A DNA stretch of 64,000 nucleotides from Phascolomyces articulosus (Eukaryota; Mucoromycota; Mucoromycetes; Mucorales; Lichtheimiaceae), in NCBI GenBank assembly GCA_025677815.1, contig JAIXMP010000031.1, forward strand, positions 1 to 64,000, in the 5' to 3' direction. The translations under genes were made by a program, and so were the position numbers. Below the pieces are notes generated by a model, which was not told where the DNA came from, did no database searches, and saw only the letters and a program-made list of their open reading frames with translations. This document shows, piece after piece, positions 36,793-46,863 of the stretch (its first letter is position 1; every line of letters starts with the position of its first letter).

Positions 36793-37533
36793 ATGACAAG
36801 TCCTCAACCTCGTACCTTTGAAGAACTTGTCCAATGGATCAATGATTTGACTGTTAGAATCCATCGTATGTTGCAATTATATTCGGCTTATCCTCAACTT
36901 TTTGAAGTGATGGTAGTCCAGAACGACCTGTAAGTTTTATATCTGATGATTACCATTTATTATATAAGGAAATTGAAATACGTAACTGCAAGAATAAATT
37001 TTTGATAACCAACCTTTTATTTAAAAAAATAGTCCACACCAAACACTAGATAACCAAAATAAATTCCTTCTATTAAAACAAGAGCATCATGTATTCGAAC
37101 ATTTCCTACGAACTATAAAGTACGAACTTGCGATAGAGAGATATAACCTGACAAGAGCTTTATCACAGTGTGCTCCTGAACAGCTTCAACATTCTTTGGA
37201 TACAATCCAACCATTGGAGTTCATGATACATGATTATTTAGTGCAGAATGGATGCACATTATCATCATTTTGTCAAAGTCACCTAAATCAAGATACAGAA
37301 GAAGCCAATATAATTATTGAATCACAAAGGTAAGGTTTGGAATGCATTCGTATAATTTGGTTGCTTCATGATTTTTAGAGGTATATACATTTTATATAGA
37401 TACCTTTCTTTTTATTAATCGATAATATTTCATTAGTGAATTAAAGAATATGAGAGACTGTATTAATCGAGAAAAGCAATTTATGGAAGCACATCGAGGT
37501 CAAGCATCGAAGCTGGAGAGTGAAATGACATAA
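36793..37533 (+). CDS. hypothetical 176-aa helical protein, three exons
   Basis: I do not recognise this protein. The gene model rests on three frames joined by good GT-AG introns: 36793-36929, 37033-37329 and 37437-37533, with phases that match (split Leu and Ser codons). The start MTSPQPRTFEEL is the first ATG of the frame. The protein is predicted mostly helical, with heptad-like Leu/Ile spacing about 9-35 (LVQWINDLTVRIHRMLQ), 55-85 (KQEHHVFEHFLRTIKYEL) and a charged C-terminal coiled coil (LKNMRDCINREKQF). There is no signal peptide, membrane segment or metal motif. It stands alone between AT-rich deserts. The intact frames and spliced structure suggest a real, expressed gene; it could be a small subunit of a larger complex, but nothing shows which. 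Confidence 0.6.
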
Positions 37534-37787
37534 GACAACGATAATAATAATGATACTGATGACACTCAACAATAATATACGGTGTATATTCTAGTTGTTT
37601 TATTAAAAAAGTACTTATTCCAATCAATATACACATAAAATCATTATTTAAATAATAAAAGTATTATGTTGCAAAATAATATTAAAACGTTTTTTTATAA
37701 ATGACTAAATCACTTTCTACATTGCAATGAATTAATAAAGAAAAAATACATGGCGATGCTTGTTTGAATCCATGTTATTTTATTCCT

Positions 37788-38420
37788 ATGGTCTGTGCAT
37801 CCTGAAGTATTCCAAAAATGTCGAACAGGAAAACCATAACAGTAGGTTTTTTAAAATAACCAAACGATTATATTTTACAAACATTTTAACAATAAGAAAC
37901 AAAACTAATTGTTTCTATATAAAATAAAACTTTGAAGAAAATATACCATAACAATAGCAGTACATTTTCCGCAAGCTTTATTACTTTTTTTTTATCATTT
38001 TCTTTCTGAACTTTAAGCTTTACAAAGAAGATAGGGACTTTTAACCCAGGCCATGTTATTTCGCGCACTACGTATTGCCAGAAGCTTATTTCCAAGCATT
38101 CATGACCGGTAGCCAAAACCCTCAGTTACCTTCATCTAGATAATGGCCCCAAAAAAATGTAAAGAAAAAAAAAACTAGGAAGAACCGATATGTGACATTC
38201 CAGTGACTCGCTTTGTTACTGCAGCATCTCTGTGTAATGTATTCTCTTTCTGTGATAAAGTAAAGTAAACGGAGCGAGTATCCAAAAAGGAGTTGGCATG
38301 GAAATTTATGCAGCGTTGAAAGTGGTACCTGACTGTGAGTGCCTGGTTTACCCCACACTATACTTATTTTGTTTCACCTGGTTACAAAGTATATTTCTCT
38401 GTAACCCCGATTTATTCTGA
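37788..38420 (+). repeat. diverged repeat, copy A
   Basis: Shares with copy B (39406-40110) an identical 13-mer ATGGTCTGTGCAT at its left end. At its right end it shares an identical 17-mer TATTTTGTTTCACCTGG followed by related sequence (ATTTCTCTGTAACCCCG against ATTTCTCCGTAACGCCG). The spacing between the two anchors is about 577 bases here and 637 in copy B; the middle is poorly conserved by eye. Confidence 0.55.
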
Positions 38421-39405
38421 ACGGTTTTCAGTATATCCCATACAGACAGTTCAAATGTGGTAAGAGATTCGAATATTCCTTAATTGTCTTTTAACGCTTT
38501 GTGATCGAACGCTTCTTAAAATTCATTGGTTTGGTCAGGCTCATTAGTGTATGGCGGCATCATTCATAAGGAGAATTGAAAAAGGCATTCTTTTTATATA
38601 CCACGCCAGTGTATTTATACTTTTTTATTCTCAATGGATGATATCGGTTTGAGCGAATGGTAAACTTTTGATACGGGAGGACGCGTTATTCTTTGATCAT
38701 CTTCCTTTGATATATATAATATACTTTTTATAACAATTGATAATAAAACCCAGGTAGTTTTGAGCCTCTTTTAATTGTTTATTTATTTTCAGACTTGATG
38801 GTACCTGTAAGGATTATTTTCTTTTTGTCAAATATTCTGGTGCGCAAAACTGCACAATGCAAAAATGAAAGTTGAATTTTCTTATTTATATTTATTTGAT
38901 TGTTGTGCTCAGTCAAACAATTGTTTTTGTATCAAAGTAAAATAATATAATAACATCAACAGATTAAAATCATGATTATTATATACACTATTATGGGTGG
39001 TTTATAACGTGATTTGGCTTATAATATAATTACGTAGAAGCTAGAGTAGTCTAACGTTATGTTGTGCTATAAGCGATTTCAAATAAAATGTTCATTTTAT
39101 ACATTTTTTTCTTAATCGGTATGAAAAAAAGCAAGTTGGTTGCATCCGATGCACAACCTAATATTCATTGCATGTTATATTGTACCATGATTCATTTATG
39201 GTTGTTGCGAACGAAAAAGTTTAGACGGCTTGAACGCCTACAGAAGATACACCGTTGCAGAAGTTTCATCTTACAATCATGAATAATAATGTTAAGCAGT
39301 TCTTTTCTTCAATATTGATCGTTTTTTATGAATTACTTAATCCCTTTGTGCACCCCCAATGACTTCTGGCATTATAGCAAAAAACTACATGCGTGTTTTA
39401 AACAC

Positions 39406-40110
39406 ATGGTCTGTGCATCTGCAAGTGTTCCGAAAAAAGTCCATGATAATAAAAAAAAAAAAGATCTTTAAAAAATTTATAAAAAATGACATGCTTATTA
39501 TTTTTATTAGTAATTGCAACTACTTTGAACATCAAGAACTCATTTCTTTCTGTTCACGTATAAAACAAAAAAAAACACATATACTCCAAACACATAAAGG
39601 TGTGCGTGTTTTTTTATTTAGTTTTATTGTTTTTTAATTATCATTTTCTTAATTAATAGTTAAAACCAACTAAGTTGGTTATTGAAAAATTGCCACTTGC
39701 ATACAACAAGGCATGCAAGTGAACGTAATGATTTTATAAGCAAATGACTCTCATCAGTATGCCTTCACTTGAGAGTTTCACTTGTAAAGGGGAGAGGAAA
39801 GTAGAATTGAGGAAAAAAGAAAAACAGGAAAACGCAGCGAAAATGACCTCTAATTATATTTTTAATTTGAATTACAGAAAAGTGGGCTATCGTGGCGCAG
39901 CATTTGTGCGTGTATTAGTATATTCAGTAGTTAAAAAAAAGTAAATGGAGTCAATGTCAAAAAAGAAGTAGACAATGTTGTTGTCATGATTAGTCTATTT
40001 AAAGTCAAAAGTGGTGTACCTTGTTCGCATTATAACTAAGCCTATTTTGTTTCACCTGGCCACAACGATTTGAACTAGACCTATTTCTCCGTAACGCCGC
40101 TTTATTTATC
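39406..40110 (+). repeat. diverged repeat, copy B
   Basis: Second copy of the repeat described at 37788. Same orientation and same order of the two anchor blocks, with about 1.6 kb between the copies. The family is unknown; no coding motif is visible in either copy. Confidence 0.55.
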
Positions 40111-41346
40111 AGTCTCCCACAAATATACCAACACAGACAAAGATATTCTTTTCGCATAAATGTCATTGTTTCTCGACCGTTGTAACTTAAACGTGTTAAA
40201 GAAAAAAAACGAAGAAGATAAAAAATATACAGATTATTTTTCCAATTTATTTGGGTCAGGAGTATTTCTTTTTGCTTTTTTCTACTGAAATCAGTATAAT
40301 TTTTAGAGGAAACCAGTATATTGTAATGTATATTGTAATCTATAATGTAATCTATCCTAGAATCCGCCATGCATCATTTCTAAAAGGGATTAAAGTATAA
40401 TTATTAAAACTTGCACTGATAAATGGTATCGGTATAAGGGATCACTTGGAAAATTAGTACATAATGGCATGTTTCGAACATTTTACATGATGGGACAAAC
40501 TTATAGCCATGAGTAAAACCTTATACATATTATTTCAATTCGAAAATAGATAATAAACTCTAATATGAGTTATATCAATAGAATAAAAAGCCATTCATGT
40601 GAAAAAAGAACCTTTTGAAAGACAATTTTCTTGCATTGTGGTCTTGTAGTCAATGCGAAATTTAGAAGTAATCCAATAAAGTAATAATAATAAAACCACC
40701 ATTGTTATAAAATGAAATTGATACTCGTCTTTATACTTTAATAATGAACGGTATATTCTTCATTTATATGTGATTATATTATATGGGATAAATTGAGGTA
40801 GAATGAGTAAAAGTTGTAATTAATTTTTATTCCACTTATCAAAAATAATACTGACAGAAAGCATTATTTTTATTATTTACTTTTCTTGTCGTGGGCACGA
40901 CATGCTGAATTTTTTTCAAGTAATAAACCATCATACTATGTATTATCTTTTTATTTAAAGGAAAAAAAAAATACCAGTTCACCAAGTTTTAAATAATGAA
41001 TAAAACATTTTGTGTGAATACATTGAAGTCTGCTTTGTGTAATGAAAATGTATTTGTAGTAGCTGACGTCACTTCTATTGGCCTCGCAAGCCCATTCTAT
41101 ATATCCGATTACGGATCATTTCAGATGAATTGCTTACAAGCGATATTTTCTCCAACTTTTTCATAGTGCATCTGCGATGGATAATAATTAGTTGCATTTA
41201 CAATCCACTTAGGGCAATGGTGTAGTGTTTCACGGACAAATAACGCTGGTGCTTCTGCAATGGCCCTATCTGGTTTTTTTTCATACAGTGCGCCCTAGTT
41301 AAGATATCATCTGCCCAATCCATTTTCCTAAACTAAGTATGCGGTC

Positions 41347-41427
41347 TTAAAAGTCACATAAATGGCCGGAAAAGGTGGGAAAAGTTCACCTTTTACGAAC
41401 CTTTTACAATCCTTAAAGTGACTTTTT
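41347..41427. repeat. 81-bp imperfect hairpin with inverted ends
   Basis: Begins TTAAAAGTCAC and ends GTGACTTTTT, with an inner inverted pair (AAAAGGTG / CACCTTTT). This is the layout of a small non-autonomous element or of a strong RNA hairpin. No second copy is seen in the window. Confidence 0.5.
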
Positions 41428-43759
41428 TCTTTTGCAGTTAGCAACTTATGCACAGCTGACATCAGCTTAGCAATGATGATAGTAATCTTCTATGAAGGTT
41501 CTATAAGCATCCGTAGCGTACCGTAATGATTTTAAACCTTATTAAAATGTATTTTTTTTAATTGTACTGAAGAAGAAACATAAGTCATTGGTCTGTCATA
41601 ACAACTATAGTATACCTGATCCATCCAGCGTATTTTATAAGAAAAATGCTCTGGTACGTAACAATGCTTATTTTTATTTTTTCTTTGCGTGGTAGTACTT
41701 TAGACGAAAATATACATATACATATATATATATATATATATATACTGGACACAATATAGATATTAATTCTCATTTTCTATATTCCTTCCATACGTAAGTA
41801 TTAGAAGCATGATATTGTACCGTTTATCCAATTCTTAATACAACAAACCCACTGCTGCTACTTTCTAGCGTTTTTCCCTTTCCCATAGATTTTCTGTTTT
41901 GTGACCCTGTTGCATTTTGAATAATAGAGTATCATATTTCACAAGAAAAAGTGATACAATCGTCTACTATAAGTGCAAGTTGTTTTTGTTTTTTCCAGAA
42001 TAAATAAACTTGTCACAAGGTGACTTTATGATCTAATTTATTTTTATACATTAAAAATCAGTCGTATCGTTACACGAGCGTATTTTTCGTACAACGTTAA
42101 AAACGAGGGCCTGTGCATTATCTTTTTGTGTGTTCGGAACAAAGAAAAAGTATAAATAAAAACACCTTCGAGAGAATCCATCAGCTGTATCTTTTGTAAA
42201 TAACAAAAGCGGATGATTTTTATGTTGTGTTAGTGATCACCATCGAAACAAGAATGACACCATCGTCATTCCTATTTATTATTGTTATTTTATAATATAA
42301 CAGCATCTATTAATATTGGACTATCAATTCTATTTTAAAATGATCATCCTGATTTCAATATAATGTTAAGAGTATTGGACAGGGTTCATTTTTTTTATAA
42401 ACAGTAAAAGTAAGTAATCAGGCTGATAATATATATTTACCTTTTAAAAACCTTGTAGTATGCCTAAATATAACAGCAGTGGGCTGCTCTTTTGTATAGT
42501 CAAAAGCTAATTTTATATCATTGTCATGCAAAAAGACAAAGTGTACTCCTTGTAAGCTATTACTTTTATAACAAATCAATTAAATGAGCATTATCTAAAC
42601 TAGGACAAATACTAACTTTTTGTTTATTGGTGATTTTAAAGCATCTTCTTTATTTATTTATTATTAAACAGTTTCAAAGAAATAGAAAAAGAAAAAGAAT
42701 AAGCTGCGTGCTTGAGTGATTTGTCACACCAAAAAAACAAGAGAACGCCACAGTTTGTTAAAAAAACACGATTCCAAATATAGAAGAGAGTGCCGCACCC
42801 AATCACACTAAAAGAAAAATAGACAGGGTCGAATGAAAGAAATTATAAATTTCACTTGGGTTCTTTAAGTGTCTTAGTACTAAAAAAATGTTCTGATTAT
42901 ATAAATACGTCATGCCACGTTTATTATAAAATTGTTTTATAAACTATCTTATTTAGAGAATTGTTGTATTAGAATACGATGATTGTCGTGTGAGTCATCT
43001 CTAAATATATAGATAGATATATACGATTAAAAAAAGCCTCCTCCACAATTAGAAACACACATAGACAATCGGGTTCCTTAAGCCGAAGTAAAAATGAAAT
43101 GATATAAAAAAAAAGTGGGACCATTTACGAAATTATATTTTGCCTATAAACAAACACTGGAAAGGAAATTTACTCTTTTTATAAATTACATATTAAAGAA
43201 GCAGGAGAATCCATCAACCAGCACCATAATATAATCCTGTAAAACGGCTATAATAACAATTATTAATGATGATTTTTCGTTATCAAAAAGAACAATTCAA
43301 TTATACTGCGCCCAGTTTTGGTCATAAACAATAAGATAATCATCAAAATAAGCTTTTAGAGTATCTTGTCATATGTCATATGGTTTATATAAAAAAAAAC
43401 AAACAACTTGTCGACAACGACAAGTTTGTACTTAGATATATAAGAAATTTTCATGCTACTTTAAAGGAGGTTGGCAGGAGATGGGAATGCTTTTAATAGC
43501 TAAAAAAGAAGTTGTTACACTCGAGCTCAGCCAAATTTATACAAAAAGAGTCGGATGATAAAAAATGAATCGAATTGTGTACAAAAATAGTGCTTAAAAG
43601 AATTGTCAGGTCATTCCATTCTTTCTTTTCCTCTTATTAAATATTTTTATATTTATTTATTTATACTCACTTCTTTGGCTTCTTCCTCTTCTTCTTCCTT
43701 TTTTTAACCTTTTTTTTTTCTTCTTTCAACATACTTCTTGACTTTTTCATCTATCCATC

Positions 43760-44998
43760 ATGTCTCTATTTGTTTATGGTGATTCTTTCTCCGGTAATAC
43801 TAATCATTCAACTATTCTTTATTAAATTTCTATGAGATCAAAAAGAAAAGTCAAACCAACCAACCAACCCACCAACCAATCAATCCATCGAATCAAACTA
43901 TAGATACTAACGGTCGAACACGAAAGACAAATGGACCATTATGGAGTGAAAACCTTGCAAAATCATGGGGAATTCCTCTCAAAAGTTTTGCACAAGCAGG
44001 TGCATTAACTTGTGCTAGACCTGATGAAGTATCAGATCTTGCACAACAATTCATCTCTGCAAAACCCGCGATTTCTTCATCTTCCAAGGGTGATGTCAAG
44101 AATACACACGCAATATTTATTGGTAATACGGATATTGCTGATGGATCCGATACCACTGTACAAGTGGAACCTTTGTTACGATGTATGAAACAACATGTGG
44201 TAAAGTATCACGTCTTATATATATATATATATAGAAGTTATAGAAACAAAAAAAAATATATTCGATTGAAATCAACAAAAAAAAAATAATTAATATGAAC
44301 ATAATTAATCAATTATAAAATAGCTCGAAATACAACGATTGGATGGAGATGCTCGAATATTATTGCTAGGTTTACCACCATTGGAATTTTCACCTTTTTA
44401 TTTACAAAGTGAGAAAAAATTACAAAGTATTGTCAAACAACGCACTATGGATTTCAATGGTGCAGTGGAAGACGCAGCACAAGATTGGCATGATGAATTG
44501 AAGATGGATATTTCATTTGTCGATATCTATACGGTCTTCAATTCTGTACTTGGTGATCCTCAAGAATACAAGATGGAAAATGTGGAAGATGCTTATTGGG
44601 AAAAGTGTCAAGGTACATGTTTGGATGCAGTCGATGAGTATTTATGGTGGGATAATATCCATATGACAGGTGCTGGCCATGCAGCTATTTCAAAAGAAAT
44701 ATTATCTCGATTACCTACCGTGGATCCTTCAAAACCTCCTGCTCCAGTAACACCTCCGCAAGATTCGTCATCAGATTCATTATTACCTGATACTCATCAT
44801 CAACAACAACAGTTAGAAGGCGATATGGATACACCATTTTATAACCAAGTCCATATGGCTTCTTGGTTTTTACTCTTTTTCGTTTTATTATTTATTCTTT
44901 TCTTACTACGTCCAGCACGCATTGTTGGTTTATTTAAAAGTTGCACAAGATCTCGTAAACTTTCTAAGCCTGCCATGTCTGGTTATTCCATTGTATAA
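43760..44998 (+). CDS. tail-anchored SGNH/GDSL-family esterase
   Basis: Three exons: 43760-43793, 43904-44199 and 44324-44998, giving 334 aa. The first block GDSFSD (nucleophile S9) is at the very N-terminus, block III reads GNTD (residues 85-88), and the C-terminal dyad is D220-x2-H223 in WWDNIHMTGAGH, so all catalytic blocks are present. There is no signal peptide before block I. After a Pro/Ser/Gln linker (about 232-280) one strongly hydrophobic helix (about 291-305) is followed by a basic tail (RPAR, RSRKLSK). That makes a tail-anchored protein with the enzyme in the cytosol likely. SGNH enzymes cleave acyl esters of lipids or sugars; the substrate here is unknown. The start is fixed because block I would be lost downstream. 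Confidence 0.88.
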
Positions 44999-45341
44999 CT
45001 TTTCATTCTATGTCTTATCCCCTACCATTGCTTAACTCTATTATTACCCACTCTCATATATACAACCTTTTTTTTTCATATATTCATCTTTCGTCATGTT
45101 TTAAAAAACAACAACATATACACCTTTTCTTGCTTTTCATCGAAAATTTACCATAGTTTTGTTTAAATAGTTATAGTTTTTCTGTAAATTTATATATAAA
45201 CTTGAAGGGAAAAAAATCTCTTCTTTACCAAATAATCGACTTGCCTTTTATTCCGACTTTTTGAGTCCACGCTTTTCTTGCATTTTTTATACGGGATCTC
45301 TTTTTTCACAACGCACTGCTCACATCTGATATACCGAATTC
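44999..45341. promoter_or_regulatory. esterase-NOSIP intergenic region
   Basis: About 340 bp of AT-rich DNA between two same-strand genes, with T-runs and a TATA-like stretch (TTTATATATAAAC) near 45189-45201. No gene is seen. Confidence 0.4.
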
Positions 45342-46596
45342 ATGCCACGCCATTCAAAAAATAACACGGCATCTAGTGTCTTTACATACCATGAAACCAA
45401 ATCGTTAGATTACGGTACTAAAAAGGTATTATTCATTAATATTTGCTTTCTCTCTTAGAATTAAAAAAAAAAGACGCATCCATTCCTCAGAAAAAAAATT
45501 CGATCAAAAGAAAGTCGAAACTTAAACAGCTTCAATCTTATATAGCAACGTCTTGGCCGTGATTCATTCAGAGAATACGATGCATGCTTCTTATGTTTAC
45601 AAACAGCTCGAGATCCTGTTGCTTGTCCACAAGGTCATTTAGCGTGTCGTGAATGCATGTACGAATCCATATTGACACAAAAACAAAACATTAAACGAGA
45701 GCAACGATTATTGGAACAGAAATTACAGGCCCTGGAAGAAAAAAAAGATAAAGAAACAGAAGAAGCACGACAAGTCATGTTGGATCAATTTGAAAAAACA
45801 CAAACAAGTATGTTGGGTCATCGTAGACAACCAGTGAAAAAGAAAGAGGAGGAAAAAGAAAAGGAGGAGGATAAAAACACCCAGGGTGTCAAGCGAAAAA
45901 TACAGGATGCTACGGATGAAGATCAGTTGGAGAGAACAGCAAAACGATTAGCAGAAGAAAAAGCAGATAAATCCAAGTCAAAGTTATCCAGTTTTTGGTT
46001 GCCTACCATGACACCTGAAGCAGAAAAGCAATACAAGGATGAAATTAAACCTATTCAAACCCAAACAATGTGTACAGCTGTCAAGATACCTCATCCTGTC
46101 AGGTAATATATATATATGGATATATTTACAATTATCACCATGGTTATTTTTTTTTTACTAATAGTAATATATGATTTCACCATGGATGCCCTATATAGCT
46201 TAAAAAGTTTAATTGATGTCAAATTTCAATATGAAGACGAAGCTAAAAAGAAATGTCAATGTCCAGCTTGTCTTAAATCTCTCTCTAACGCATCAAAATT
46301 CTCAGGTAAAAAAGAAAGGACGGAATTCATATGTTTTGAAAGGAATGAAGGAGGAAAAAGAAATGACGGGTTTAACTAAAGGGGTTGGGATCTCATCTAA
46401 TATAGTAATGCGTTCCTGTGGTCATGTTGTATGCAATACATGTGTGGATATGTTTGTGAAAAAGACCAAGCGATGTTATGTATGTGAAGCCAAGATCAAG
46501 TCAAAGGATATTGTGGATATGAGTCCCGAAGGAACTGGATTTGCTAGTGGCAGTAGTATGGCTGAAGCAAAGAAATGGGGGGTGGCATTCCAATAA
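45342..46596 (+). CDS. NOSIP: NOSIP-like RING/U-box protein (spliceosome-associated E3 family)
   Basis: Four exons: 45342-45425, 45546-46102, 46199-46305 and 46406-46596, giving 312 aa, close to the roughly 300 of animal NOSIP. The N-terminus (MPRHSKNNTASSVFTYHE) is the family signature. The first metal cluster is C42-x2-C45 ... C62-x2-C65. A long Lys/Glu coiled coil follows, then the family block SSFWLPTMTPEA. A second cluster has CPAC, then CGHVVCNTC and CYVC, and the end is the conserved EGTGFASG. NOSIP proteins act as E3 ligases and are found in spliceosome preparations. The second cluster has a full C3HC4 ligand set, which the animal protein, as I recall it, lacks. An alternative acceptor at 46381 stays in frame and would add eight residues; I chose 46405 because it keeps family spacing. 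Confidence 0.9.
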
Positions 46597-46863
46597 ATTA
46601 TTCTTTTTTTTAAAAAAAAATATAATACTTGGGTTTATATACTAATATACATATGGTCGTATGCTGATATATGTATCCATATGATGACTTTGGAAGAACT
46701 GGATCAAAAAAGAGAAGACGAGAGGGGAAAGGTTTATTATATGTACTCTATACAATAATTTACAAATATGCAGATGGAAAAGAAAAGAAGTCAGGAGGAA
46801 TGAGAAATGATTAGGATGGTAGTTTCATATGTATATGTTGGATAGAGGGGGGGGGTCATTATA
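46597..46863. other. convergent 3' region between NOSIP and the Zn2Cys6 gene
   Basis: A 267-bp spacer where the two genes meet tail to tail. It contains A/T runs and a run of G (GAGGGGGGGGT near 46846-46856). Both 3' ends must lie here; no gene is seen. Confidence 0.5.

Larger units (their letters stand above)
37534..43759. other. 6.2-kb AT-rich desert with diverged repeats
   Basis: No confident gene. It holds two diverged copies of one repeat (37788-38420 and 39406-40110), a hairpin with inverted ends at 41347-41427, a small hairpin at about 39692-39714 (CACTTGCAT/ATGCAAGTG), and a possible coding scrap on the minus strand at 41121-41270. The final 100 bases are the pyrimidine-rich leader of the esterase gene. 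Confidence 0.5.
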
